Assembly (NCBI GenBank): GCA_016222825.1
Contig: JACRQF010000009.1
Location: 1,116,001 to 1,180,000 of the forward strand
Reading direction: 5' to 3'
DNA length: 64,000 nucleotides
Source: Verrucomicrobiota bacterium
GTDB taxonomy: Bacteria; Verrucomicrobiota; Verrucomicrobiia; CAIQCK01
Of this stretch, positions 8,766-17,483 are shown one piece after another. The translations under genes were made by a program, and so were the position numbers. Each line of letters starts with the position of its first letter. Position 1 is the stretch's first letter. The notes under the pieces were generated by a model, which was given only the letters and a program-made list of their open reading frames with translations, had not been told where the DNA came from and searched no databases.

Positions 8766-9734
8766 TTACTTCCCGAACGTCGGGAAGAGCTTCTTCAGTT
8801 CCGCAATCGAAGGTCGGCGGCCGTATTCGCACAGCTCGAACGCCTCCGCGTGCTTCACCTGCTTGCCGCGCTCCTCGCCATACAGTTCGATCAGCCGGGT
8901 GCGATACTGGTTGGCCGTGGCCGCGAAACGATTACGGAGCCGGTTGCGCACATCCGCCAGACGCTTCGTGTATTCCTCCTGTGTCTTCGGCACCAGCCGC
9001 TCGTCGCCGCCGCAGCAGCCCTCGATCATTTGCGACTCCAGCATGGCGATGGCGTTGACCTTCTTCTCGATCGCATCGTCAATCGAAACCACGATATCGG
9101 GCCGGAATGGATTCGGCCGCTCAAAGTGGTCGGAGTAGTAGAGGAACACCGGGTTCTTGGCCAGATACGGCGAGTCCGGACAGAAGAACGGCACCGTCAC
9201 CATGAACGCCGCGTCCTGCACGAGAATGCCCGTGTAGCGATGGTCGGGATGATAGTCGTTCGAGCGCGGCGCGAGCACGATGTCGGCCTTCCACTCACGG
9301 ATCAGCCGCGTGATGATGCGGCGGTTCTCCAGCGTCGGCATCAACTCGCCGTCGTGGATGTCGAGCACCTCCGCTGTCGCGCCGAGCGCCGCGTCGCACT
9401 TCCGCACCTCGGCCAGCCGCCGCTGCGCGAGCGTCCCGCCCGCCTGAGACCAGTGGCCCACGTCGCCATTGGTCGTCGAAACCAGTTTGACGTGGTGGCC
9501 CTGAGCCGCCCACAGCGCGCCCACGCCGCCTGCCTTCAACTCCGAGTCGTCGGGATGCGCGCCAAAGGCGATGATGGAGAGCTTGCCATCCTCGCGCGGC
9601 GCGGCTGCGGGCGGTTTCTTGCCCGAGGCCAGCGTGGCGTTCCAGCTTTCCTCCGAGCCGCTCCCGCTGCTTGCAAAAGCGAAACACGCCGCCGCCAAAA
9701 CGATTCCAGAAACAAACCAGTTCTTTCCATTCAT
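8766..9734 (-). CDS. Secreted PIG-L/LmbE-family deacetylase
   Basis: Zinc-dependent N-deacetylase of the PIG-L superfamily, acting on an N-acetylglucosamine-type conjugate. The AHPDDSE motif (zinc ligands His, Asp, with general-base Asp) is followed by HPDHRYTG, which supplies another ligand. About 322 residues. The start at 9734 has AAGGAG spaced 8 nt and yields a signal peptide (MNGKNWFVSGIVLAAACFAFA). The frame stays open 141 nt further upstream but without a ribosome site. It lies 27 bp upstream of the GH106-like gene and is probably co-transcribed with it. Its 5' end faces recQ divergently. Confidence 0.88.
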   Translation of the reverse strand: MNGKNWFVSGIVLAAACFAFASSGSGSEESWNATLASGKKPPAAAPREDGKLSIIAFGAHPDDSELKAGGVGALWAAQGHHVKLVSTTNGDVGHWSQAGGTLAQRRLAEVRKCDAALGATAEVLDIHDGELMPTLENRRIITRLIREWKADIVLAPRSNDYHPDHRYTGILVQDAAFMVTVPFFCPDSPYLAKNPVFLYYSDHFERPNPFRPDIVVSIDDAIEKKVNAIAMLESQMIEGCCGGDERLVPKTQEEYTKRLADVRNRLRNRFAATANQYRTRLIELYGEERGKQVKHAEAFELCEYGRRPSIAELKKLFPTFGK

Positions 9735-9918
9735 GGGATTCTTCTCCTTGCGCGTGCTGACCGGGCTTCGCCGTCCGCGCGTCATCGCATTGCTCTTGAG
9801 GACTTCCTTGAACATCGGCCGCAGTGTAGCCGCCAACGTCCCGCGCGCAAAAGCGAAATCTCCGCGCTGTGACACGTCCGTTGCTTGCCAATTCAGCGCC
9901 GCCGCCTACAATCGCGCC

Positions 9919-12102
9919 GTGCCCGACACGACTGAGCTTCACGGTTTGCTGCACCGGCATTTTGGCTTTCACGAGTTTCTCGAAGGTCAGGAGCCGGTGA
10001 TCGAGGCCATTGTCGGCGGGCAGGACACGCTGGTCATCATGCCGACGGGCGGCGGCAAGTCGCTCTGCTACCAGCTTCCCTCGATGTTCCTCGACGGCAT
10101 CACCGTCGTTATCTCGCCGCTCATCGCGTTGATGAAAGACCAGGTGGACGGGATGGTGGAGAAGAAGATCCCCGCCACGTTCATCAACTCCTCGCTCGGC
10201 CAGTCAGAGATGGACGACCGCATTGCGCGGATGAAGCACGGTGAATACAGGCTGGTCTATGTCGCGCCGGAGCGGTTTAAAAGCGAGCGGTTCGTCGCCG
10301 CGCTGGCGCCGCTCTCCATCGCGCTCTTCGCGATAGACGAGGCGCACTGCATCTCGCAATGGGGCCACGATTTCCGGCCGGACTACCTGCGGCTGAAATG
10401 GGCGCTCAAGGACCTCGGCCAACCGCAGGTCGCCGCGCTCACCGCCACCGCCACGCCGGAGGTGCGCGACGACATCATCGAGCAGCTCGGTCTCGGCAAG
10501 TTCGGCCGCAAGCCGCCGCTGGTGTTCGTTTCCGGTTTTGCCCGCCATAATCTCACGCTGGCCGTCACACACACAAAGAACAAGGCGGAGAAGCTGGGGC
10601 GCATCTTCGACACGATCCGCAAGTTGAAGACCGGCATCGTCTATTGCGCCACGCGCAAGAACGTGGAGAAGGTTTACGAGCACCTGGCCGAGTTGCGCGC
10701 GCCTGCGGTTTACTACCACGGCGGCATGAGCGAGGAGCAGCGGACAAAGGCGCAGGACAAGTTCATGAGCGGCCAGTGCGCGGTGGCGGTGGCGACGAAC
10801 GCCTTCGGGATGGGCGTGGACCGCGCGGATCTGCGGTTCGTGACGCACTACGACATTCCCGGCAGCGTGGAGGCTTACTACCAGGAGGCGGGCCGCGCCG
10901 GACGCGACGGCGAGCCGGCGAGGTGCGAACTGTTGTTCAACTACGCCGACGTGAAGACGCAGGAGTTCTTCATTGATGGCGCCAACCCGACGCGCGACAT
11001 CATCGCCGGCCTGCACCAGGCGCTGCTCCGGCTCTGCAAACGCGGCCCGGTCGAGATGCCGATGTCCGAGATCGCGGAACACGTGAAGGCCGCCAAGAAC
11101 GACATGGCCATTGGCAGCGCGCTCTATCTGCTGGAGCGAGCGCAGTTCATCGCGCGCGATTACCGCCAGGGCAGCCGCACCTACACGACGCGGCTGGTAG
11201 AGCCGGTGAAGCAGCTCGATGAGCTGGCGCTGGACTTCGAGCGGCTCGACGCCAAGCGCGAGCGCGATTTCAAGAAGCTGTGGCGGATGATTGACTATGT
11301 GGACTGCGCCGGTTGCCGGCACGGTTACATCCTGAACTACTTCGGCGAGACCGATGCGCCGCGGCATTGCAGCGCATGCGACAACTGTGGAAGCGCGGGA
11401 ACGGCCACCGCGCCCCGCCGGCCCTCAAAGAAACGCGCCGCCACCGCTGCGCCTGCCGCGCCTGCCGAACCGGTCGCGCCGCTCGTGGTCAGCGCCGGGG
11501 AGAAGACGGTGCTGCTGCAAAAGGCGCTGAGCGGCGTGGCGCGGATGGACAACCGCTTTGGGCTGGGCCGCATCACGCTGGTGTTGACCGGCTCGCGGTC
11601 GAAGGAAGTGTTCGACTGGCAACTCGACAAGCTCTCCACCTACGGCTTGCTGAAGGAGTTCGGCTACGACTTCACGCTGGAGTTGCTGCGCCGGCTTGTC
11701 AGCGCCGGCTGCATTGACGTGACGGCGGACCAGTTCCCGAAAGCGTCGCTGACAGAAACCGGCCGGCAGGTGATGCTCGCGAAGAAGCCGCTGGAGATCG
11801 AACTGCCGCCGCTCGAGAAACCGAAGCCTGCCGCGCGCAAAGCCGCCGCCACGGCCGCCGCGACGGAGGCGGAAGCGCCGTATAACGCTGCGATCTTTGA
11901 GGCGTTACGGCAGTGGCGACGGGACGCTGCCACGAAGTTGGGCATTCCCGCCTACCTTGTCTATCCCGACACGACGCTGAAGGAGTTGTCGCGTCAGAAG
12001 CCGCAGTCGGAGGCGGCGCTGCTGGAGGTGCGTGGCATCGGGCCGGCGAAGGCGCGGCAGTTCGGCGCGGAGACGCTGGCGGTCATTCGCGAAGCGTCGT
12101 AA
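9919..12102 (+). CDS. recQ: ATP-dependent DNA helicase RecQ
   Basis: 3'-5' DNA helicase of recombination and repair. 727 residues from a GTG at 9919. Walker A PTGGGKSLCYQLP, DEAHC box, QWGHDFRPDY, and motif VI QEAGRAGRDGEP are all intact. The RQC zinc site is CAGCRHGYILNYFG...CSACDNC, then a winged helix, then an HRDC domain in the last ~80 residues with a helix-hairpin-helix-like GIGPAKARQFG. The region between is an alanine/proline linker. The frame is open to 9571 but the upstream part overlaps the divergent deacetylase gene and looks like antisense, so the GTG giving VPDTTELHGLLHRHFGF is preferred. No Shine-Dalgarno. It ends 12 bp from the convergent esterase-like gene. Confidence 0.95.
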   Translation: MPDTTELHGLLHRHFGFHEFLEGQEPVIEAIVGGQDTLVIMPTGGGKSLCYQLPSMFLDGITVVISPLIALMKDQVDGMVEKKIPATFINSSLGQSEMDDRIARMKHGEYRLVYVAPERFKSERFVAALAPLSIALFAIDEAHCISQWGHDFRPDYLRLKWALKDLGQPQVAALTATATPEVRDDIIEQLGLGKFGRKPPLVFVSGFARHNLTLAVTHTKNKAEKLGRIFDTIRKLKTGIVYCATRKNVEKVYEHLAELRAPAVYYHGGMSEEQRTKAQDKFMSGQCAVAVATNAFGMGVDRADLRFVTHYDIPGSVEAYYQEAGRAGRDGEPARCELLFNYADVKTQEFFIDGANPTRDIIAGLHQALLRLCKRGPVEMPMSEIAEHVKAAKNDMAIGSALYLLERAQFIARDYRQGSRTYTTRLVEPVKQLDELALDFERLDAKRERDFKKLWRMIDYVDCAGCRHGYILNYFGETDAPRHCSACDNCGSAGTATAPRRPSKKRAATAAPAAPAEPVAPLVVSAGEKTVLLQKALSGVARMDNRFGLGRITLVLTGSRSKEVFDWQLDKLSTYGLLKEFGYDFTLELLRRLVSAGCIDVTADQFPKASLTETGRQVMLAKKPLEIELPPLEKPKPAARKAAATAAATEAEAPYNAAIFEALRQWRRDAATKLGIPAYLVYPDTTLKELSRQKPQSEAALLEVRGIGPAKARQFGAETLAVIREAS

Positions 12103-12114
12103 GCGACATCAGAG

Positions 12115-14031
12115 TCACTTCGTCAACCAAGCGACGAGTTCGTCCTCGCCGAGCTTTTCCTTCCGTGTTTTAACGCCGGGCTTGAAGGCTTCGCCGGCGT
12201 TGTGGATTAACAGCGGGGCGTTGTCGATGAGGGCGACGGCGGCGCGGAAATCGCCGGCGCGGCGCAAGACGGGGACGTAGAGCTTTTTCTGGTAGGCATC
12301 GTCGTTGGCGAGGTTGAACTGCCCGGCGTCGGCGGCGGTCTTCTTCACGAACGGCGCGAACGGCCGGGCGAGCAAGCACCAGAGGCCGGCGTCATCGAGG
12401 CCGACGAGATTGATTGCGCTGACGTCTTTGCGGCCGTGCAGCCAAGTCAGCGCGGTGACGATGTCCTGCGCGCGAAGCTGCGTGTCGGTCTTGTTGTAGG
12501 TCGTGAAGAACTTGTCCTCGGTCTTGCGCCCGTGGTTGAAGCAATCAATCGCCAGCACAAGCTGGCCGGCGTCGGCGAGCTTCGCGGCGAACGGCTCGGC
12601 GGCGAGCCAGCCTTTCGGGTGGACGACGAGCGTCGCGGTGCGCTTGCCGCCGACTTTTGGCTGCGTGAGCTTGGCGGGAATGCGGTCGCCGCGGCCGGGC
12701 CAGCCGAGCGCGAGCAAGCCGCCGCCGCAATCCTCGGCGACGATCTCCTTCGCGGCAGGGACTTCCAGCGAGAGCGCGTGGCGGAGCGCCGGCTCGTAAA
12801 GCTTGCGGAACTGCGCGGGGCCGTCGGCGAGCGCGTCGGCAAGTTGCTTGTCGCTGTTGGCGGTCCACATCTTGGCGAGGCTCTCGGCGGTCTGGGCGTT
12901 GGCGGGTTTTTCGCGTCCTTCCCAGACGAGGAGGTTTTCCTTCGGCTCGACGGTGAACGGCTTCTCCTTGAAGTGGCTGGCGTTGTTGTCGGCGAGCAGC
13001 CATTTGCCGAAAAAGGCGTAGGCGGCTTCGCGGCTGCCCTTGTTGTAGTTGTGCGGCGCGTCGAAGCGGACGGCGCTGGCTTTGTCGGCGGCGCCGAGCA
13101 GGCGGTAGATCGAGCGCACGGCGGGGAACTCGTGGGTCATGGTGAAGCGCGTCCAGTCGCCGGTGGCGGCGATGAGCAGTTGGGGGCGCGGCGCGGCGGA
13201 GGCGCTGACCTCGACGTTGAAGGTGTCCTGGCGGAGGTTCGGGCCGTTTTCGCAGAGGCAGCCGCCCTGCATGATCGCGCTGACCATGACGGCGGGCGCG
13301 GCGGCCTTGATGCGGTCGTCCACGGCGGTGAGGATGAACGTCTGCGTGCCGCCGCCGCTCTCGCCGGTGCAGCCGATGCGATTCGGGTCCACGTCGGGCA
13401 GCGACTGGAGGAAATCAATGACGCGGATGGAGTTCCACGTCTGGAGGCCGAAGAGCGAGAGGCCCCAGAGCCATTCGCGGCCGCCGGCAGGCGGGAAGTC
13501 GCGGTGCGGCCAGTGGAAGCTGTCGTTGTAACCGATCATGTCCCACGAGAACGCGACGTAGCCCTGCCGCGCGAAGCCGATGCATCGCCCGGGCAGCGAG
13601 CCGATCTCCTCGTCGGCGAGGCGTCCGACCTTCCAGTGGCCGTGCGGGTTGAGCATCGCCGGGAAGGGGCCTTTGCCGCGGCCGAGCGGGCGGTAGAGGT
13701 TGCCGCTGACGTAAAAGCCGGGCCAGCTCTCGAAGAAGACCTTCTCGACCGAGTAACCGTCGCGTTCGATGCGGCCGAAGATCTGGGTGTTGAGCGGGCA
13801 CTTCGCCGGCGCGGGCCAGAGGCCACACGAGACGAGGAGGTGCTCGCGCAGCCACGCGGCGTGGGCGAGCCAGTCGGCGCGCGAGTGGTAATGCGGCATT
13901 GAGCGCGGGCTGTTGAGGTCCCGAATGACGCCGCGCACGTCGGCGGTGGGCAGCACCGACGATTTTGAAGTGTCCGCGGCCGGAACGACGGTTGCCGCGA
14001 GGATCGTGGTGAGAAACAAGAGGCGCTTCAT
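12115..14031 (-). CDS. Secreted acetyl-xylan-esterase-like protein with two alpha/beta-hydrolase halves
   Basis: 638 residues with signal peptide MKRLLFLTTILAATVVPA. The first half is an alpha/beta hydrolase close to the acetyl xylan esterase group: GCTGESGGGTQT is the nucleophile elbow (Ser in GESGG). The second half repeats the fold topology (LVVHPKGWLAAE, LAIDCFNHGR) but has GLDDAG where an active-site serine would be expected, so it looks catalytically dead. A Met two codons upstream (14037) is an equal start candidate, and the frame runs to 14172 but overlaps the cytochrome gene. Expected role: removal of acyl groups from plant polysaccharide in the periplasm or outside the cell. Confidence 0.78.
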   Translation of the reverse strand: MKRLLFLTTILAATVVPAADTSKSSVLPTADVRGVIRDLNSPRSMPHYHSRADWLAHAAWLREHLLVSCGLWPAPAKCPLNTQIFGRIERDGYSVEKVFFESWPGFYVSGNLYRPLGRGKGPFPAMLNPHGHWKVGRLADEEIGSLPGRCIGFARQGYVAFSWDMIGYNDSFHWPHRDFPPAGGREWLWGLSLFGLQTWNSIRVIDFLQSLPDVDPNRIGCTGESGGGTQTFILTAVDDRIKAAAPAVMVSAIMQGGCLCENGPNLRQDTFNVEVSASAAPRPQLLIAATGDWTRFTMTHEFPAVRSIYRLLGAADKASAVRFDAPHNYNKGSREAAYAFFGKWLLADNNASHFKEKPFTVEPKENLLVWEGREKPANAQTAESLAKMWTANSDKQLADALADGPAQFRKLYEPALRHALSLEVPAAKEIVAEDCGGGLLALGWPGRGDRIPAKLTQPKVGGKRTATLVVHPKGWLAAEPFAAKLADAGQLVLAIDCFNHGRKTEDKFFTTYNKTDTQLRAQDIVTALTWLHGRKDVSAINLVGLDDAGLWCLLARPFAPFVKKTAADAGQFNLANDDAYQKKLYVPVLRRAGDFRAAVALIDNAPLLIHNAGEAFKPGVKTRKEKLGEDELVAWLTK

Positions 14032-14135
14032 AATCATGCTCAGTGCAGTTGGCGAAAAACCGTCGCAATGCCGCAGGCGGCACGGCCAAACCCTACCTCG
14101 AGAACAGGCCCGAACGCGAGCGTTCGCTGTCCGGC

Positions 14136-15623
14136 TCACGGCGCGACGCCGCCGGAATGGCACTCGTTGCACTTCGTGGACGGATCAAGGTCGCCGCCTG
14201 GATGCTTAAAGGGCTGGCCGGCGGCGTTGAGTTGGCTCAACTCGACGCCCGTGCCCTGCGCCAGGATGAGATGGCAGGCGTTGCAGTCGCTGGCCTTGAT
14301 CTTCCGCTTCCCGTCGGTGGTGGCGTGCTGGCCGTCGTGGCAACGGAAACAGCCGGGCCAGTTCTTGTGCCCGATGTTGTCGGGATAGGCTTTCCAATTC
14401 GCCTTCATGTCGGGGAAGAAGTTGTGGCTGTAGATTTCCTGCACGGCGGCGATGGCCGGCTTGATGCGCGGCTCGTTGGGATACTGCCCGGTCAGGCTCG
14501 CCGCGATAGCCTCCAACCCTTCCTTCTTGCTGGCGTAGTCCTTCGTGAGGAGGGCGACGGCGTGCTTGCCGATGGAGGGGAGCGTGGGGTCAATCTTGCC
14601 CAGCGACATTGCCAAGTCCACGGCCGTGTCCGGCGCGTCGAAGTTGTGGGCGGGGCGGTTGTGGCAATCCATGCAGTCCATCGTCTGGATGGCGGCTGGA
14701 CTGGGCGTGTCCTTGTAGCCGGCCGCGCGGAACTCGGTCTTCACGCCCTTGGCGTCGGTCAGACGAACCCACGGGATGACCTGGTGTTCCTTGTCGGTGG
14801 CGACGAACTCGATCTTGTTGGCGACGTTCATGTGCCAGTGGATACCGCCGACGGGGCCGTGCGCGGGATCACTGCCGCCGACCTTCAGCGACAACCGCAC
14901 GGCGTAATGCGTGTTCTTCTCGTCAGCCAGATAGTGCTGATAGACCTTCTCCATGTTCCCGTAAAACTTCTTCGACCAGTGGCATTGCTCGCAGGTTTCG
15001 CGGGCGGGGCGCATGTGCTTGACCGGCGGCGGGATGGGGCGGGAATAGCTGTTGCGAACCATCGCCACGACTTGATGCATGCCGTTGATCTTGGCCTTCA
15101 CGAACCACTCGACCCCGGGGCCGACATGACATTCCGTGCAGGCCACCTGAGCGTGGGGCGAATGTTGATAGGCGGTGTTTTCCGGTTCCATGACGTGGCA
15201 GACCGAGCCGCAAAACTGCGCCGACTCGACGAAATGGTAGCTGTGGTAACTGCCCACCGCCGTCACGCCCAGCAAGACCACCACCACGGCAAAAAGAATC
15301 TCCAGGACATGGCGGTCGCGCAGATGCGAGAGGTTGATGGTCAGCAGCTTGACCGGCTCCTGCGGCTTGGCGGCGGCGCCGTTCCGGCGATGCTGGATCA
15401 CCGCGCCGATGGCCGTGACGAGCAGGCCGAAGACCACAACCGGGAACGCGACGAAATACATCATCACGCCCACGTAGGGATTGTTGAAACGCGCCAGCGA
15501 GTCGTAAATGAAGAGGAGCAGGAAGGCGAAAAGGCCGAGCACCGCGATCAACAGTCCGATAACGCTCCACCAGTTTCGGAGAAGGTCCCAACGTGAGTTT
15601 TCGTTGCCGCTTTCAGGTTTCAT
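14136..15623 (-). CDS. NapC/NirT-like multihaem membrane cytochrome c (seven haem motifs)
   Basis: 495 residues. Three hydrophobic segments (about 20-40, 53-75, 105-128) precede the haem domain, unlike classical NapC/NrfH with one anchor. Haem-binding motifs: CGSVCH at 138 (CX3CH, followed by VMEPE as in this subfamily), CTECH 162, CEQCH 211, CMDCH 317, CFRCH 425, CNACH 447, CNECH 485. Likely passes electrons from the quinol pool to periplasmic acceptors. The tetrahaem c554-like gene lies 92 bp upstream on the same strand. No terminal reductase (nrfA, napA) is in the window, so the final acceptor is unknown. The stop is ~105 bp before the esterase start. Confidence 0.88.
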   Translation of the reverse strand: MKPESGNENSRWDLLRNWWSVIGLLIAVLGLFAFLLLFIYDSLARFNNPYVGVMMYFVAFPVVVFGLLVTAIGAVIQHRRNGAAAKPQEPVKLLTINLSHLRDRHVLEILFAVVVVLLGVTAVGSYHSYHFVESAQFCGSVCHVMEPENTAYQHSPHAQVACTECHVGPGVEWFVKAKINGMHQVVAMVRNSYSRPIPPPVKHMRPARETCEQCHWSKKFYGNMEKVYQHYLADEKNTHYAVRLSLKVGGSDPAHGPVGGIHWHMNVANKIEFVATDKEHQVIPWVRLTDAKGVKTEFRAAGYKDTPSPAAIQTMDCMDCHNRPAHNFDAPDTAVDLAMSLGKIDPTLPSIGKHAVALLTKDYASKKEGLEAIAASLTGQYPNEPRIKPAIAAVQEIYSHNFFPDMKANWKAYPDNIGHKNWPGCFRCHDGQHATTDGKRKIKASDCNACHLILAQGTGVELSQLNAAGQPFKHPGGDLDPSTKCNECHSGGVAP

Positions 15624-15626
15624 AGG

Positions 15627-15715
15627 TCAGTAGCCAACATGCAAATTCATGCCCACGAGCGCAAACTGCTCCGCGTGACACGGCCGACACTGCCGGCCCG
15701 GTCGTGAACGGATTG
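15627..15715 (-). other. Orphan coding-like stretch with a CXXCH motif between the two cytochrome genes
   Basis: Just past the c554-like stop, a different frame reads through QCRPCHAEQFALVGMNLHVGY and then stops at 15627. The motif CRPCH would bind haem in an exported protein. No start codon or signal lies close by. It may be chance, or a former fifth-haem tail of the c554-like protein lost by a frameshift near its stop. Confidence 0.3.
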
Positions 15716-16306
15716 TTACTTCTTCGCCGGAACCGGGTGCTTGATCTTCTCGTAAGCCTGTTCGGCGTCGAAGCCGACTTTCTTGCCGTCCTTGGTGGTG
15801 TAGCGGTCGGCTTTCCACGTCGGACTGGATTCATTGTGACATTGCGCGCAGGACTTCGTGGCGGGATAGATCATGCCGCCGGCGATGGCTTCCTGGCGGT
15901 TCTGCATGACCGACCGGGACTTGTAATTCTTGCCGGGACCGTGACAGGACTCGCAGCCCACGCCTTCCTCGGGCGTGAACTTGTCGGTCTGGACCGTTTC
16001 GGTGAAATGATAGGCCGTGGAGTGGCACTTCAAGCACTTGCCGCTCTTCTGCGGGTCGGTGACGCCGACTTTGGCGCCGGCAGCCTTGGCCTCGGCGGTG
16101 CCGAGCAATTCGAATGCCTTCGCGTGCGGGCTGGCCTGCCACTTGCCGAGTTGGTTGCCGCCTCCCTCCTTCTTGTGGCACATGCCGCAAATCTTCATGC
16201 CAACGTAGTTGGCCGCGTCGCGTTCGGCGGCTTGAGCGGGGGCGGCTATGGCCAGCGCGATAAACAAGCCTGTGCCAGCGAAAGTGAAACGCTTGAACGC
16301 TGTCAT
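15716..16306 (-). CDS. Periplasmic tetrahaem cytochrome c554-like protein
   Basis: 196 residues with signal peptide (cleavage near PAQAA-ERD). Four CXXCH motifs: CGMCH 40, CLKCH 91, CESCH 118, CAQCH 153, arranged as in the cytochrome c554/c' family, with the CESCHGPG signature. Start ATG has AAGGAG at 8 nt spacing. Likely partner of the downstream NapC-like cytochrome as a soluble electron carrier. The ~140 bp before it lead to an AraC/PocR regulator on the same strand that could control the pair. Confidence 0.9.
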   Translation of the reverse strand: MTAFKRFTFAGTGLFIALAIAAPAQAAERDAANYVGMKICGMCHKKEGGGNQLGKWQASPHAKAFELLGTAEAKAAGAKVGVTDPQKSGKCLKCHSTAYHFTETVQTDKFTPEEGVGCESCHGPGKNYKSRSVMQNRQEAIAGGMIYPATKSCAQCHNESSPTWKADRYTTKDGKKVGFDAEQAYEKIKHPVPAKK

Positions 16307-16445
16307 GGGTTCTCCTTCTTAAATTCCTTTCTTGGTCAAATGGACGCGGCAGATTACACGCCGCTCTCCCGCGCAGCAATACAGAAAAACTCGCGCTCCG
16401 CACCCGCGCGGGAAATCCGGTTCCATGCGCCTTCGCGCCCCGCGG

Positions 16446-17324
16446 CTACGACCGGATGGAGAGGCGATACTGCCGCGGCGCCATGCCGGCGTATCTGCGA
16501 AACACGCGGTTGAAATGCGGGATGGACTGGAACCCGGACGCGAAGGCCACCTCGCTGACGCGCGCGTGCGGGTTGGCCAGCAGGTTCTTCGCCTTCTCGA
16601 TCCGCACGCGCGAGACGTATTCGGTGAACGTCATGCCAGTGGCCTTCTTGAACATCTTGCAGAAGTAGAACGCGCTCAGGTGGACATATTCCGCCGCGCC
16701 GCGCATCGTCACATGGTCGGCGGAACGGTCCTTGACGTATTCCTTGGCGCGCGCGACCGGCGCCGGCTCGTCGTGGCGCGCGGCGATAATGCAACGGCTG
16801 CCGAATTCCGCCAAGTGGTGCGCGAACAGCGTCAGCAGCCGGATCATCGCCCGGAACTGTTCCTCCGTAACAACGCGCGTGTGGAAATACGCCTCCTCAA
16901 GCCGGTGCAAATCCGTGTCCAGTCCCCACGCGACCAGCTTGGACGTGAGATCGGCAAAATCCTGTTTCGTCGGCTGGCGGCGGAACACCTGTGCGCTCAA
17001 CAGCGTGGCAATGTGCTGGCCGCCGATGACCACCGGCACCGCCACGTCCGTCAGCCCGGCAAAACAGCGCACGTGCTGCGGCGCGAGCTTCTTGCCGAGT
17101 TTCTTCATGGCTTCCTGCTGCGCCTTCAGGCACGCCTCGCAGCCGCCCGCCAGCCGCGAGACTTGCGCGCAAAACGGGTTCTCGCCGGAGCCGAGGCTGT
17201 GCCGCTTCTCCGGCACGCCTTCCGGCACCAGCTTCAATGGAAGGCCCGTCGCCTTCCAGAAAGCTTCCTCATACTCGCGCACGATCTTGGACTGCGCGAG
17301 CGCTTCAAACGCTGGTGATCTCAC
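16446..17324 (-). CDS. AraC-family transcriptional regulator with N-terminal PocR-type sensory domain
   Basis: 292 residues. Residues ~1-170 resemble the PocR ligand/haem-associated sensory domain (NPFCAQVSRLAGGCEACL, RCFAGLTDVAVPVVIGGQHI) with clustered cysteines. The C-terminal ~100 residues are a double helix-turn-helix AraC domain (HLSAFYFCKMFKKATGMTF, VAFASGFQSIPHFNRVFRRY). Start is a GTG at 17324 with no better upstream choice. Divergent from the transglutaminase-like gene (160 bp gap) and upstream of the two cytochrome genes; either could be a target. Confidence 0.88.
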   Translation of the reverse strand: MRSPAFEALAQSKIVREYEEAFWKATGLPLKLVPEGVPEKRHSLGSGENPFCAQVSRLAGGCEACLKAQQEAMKKLGKKLAPQHVRCFAGLTDVAVPVVIGGQHIATLLSAQVFRRQPTKQDFADLTSKLVAWGLDTDLHRLEEAYFHTRVVTEEQFRAMIRLLTLFAHHLAEFGSRCIIAARHDEPAPVARAKEYVKDRSADHVTMRGAAEYVHLSAFYFCKMFKKATGMTFTEYVSRVRIEKAKNLLANPHARVSEVAFASGFQSIPHFNRVFRRYAGMAPRQYRLSIRS

Positions 17325-17483
17325 GTTGGCACCTTAGAGCACCGCGCCACGCTTCTCAAGCGGCAACGGCCCGACATGGGAGCGCGTTTCAGTCCTTGAA
17401 CGCCGCTTTGGGTGAAAGCGCGTCGCGCGCGAAAACCGCGTGGCGATGCGGGCCTCCGTTGTGCTACAAAGCGGCAAGCCATC

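Noticed and set aside
7506..9872. Plus-strand frame of about 788 codons
   Set aside because: Overlaps GH106-like and PIG-L genes on the other strand; no domain, and extends over real start regions.
12436..13902. Plus-strand frame of 488 codons antisense to the esterase-like gene
   Set aside because: Val/Ala/Glu-rich shadow of the esterase reading frame; no motif.
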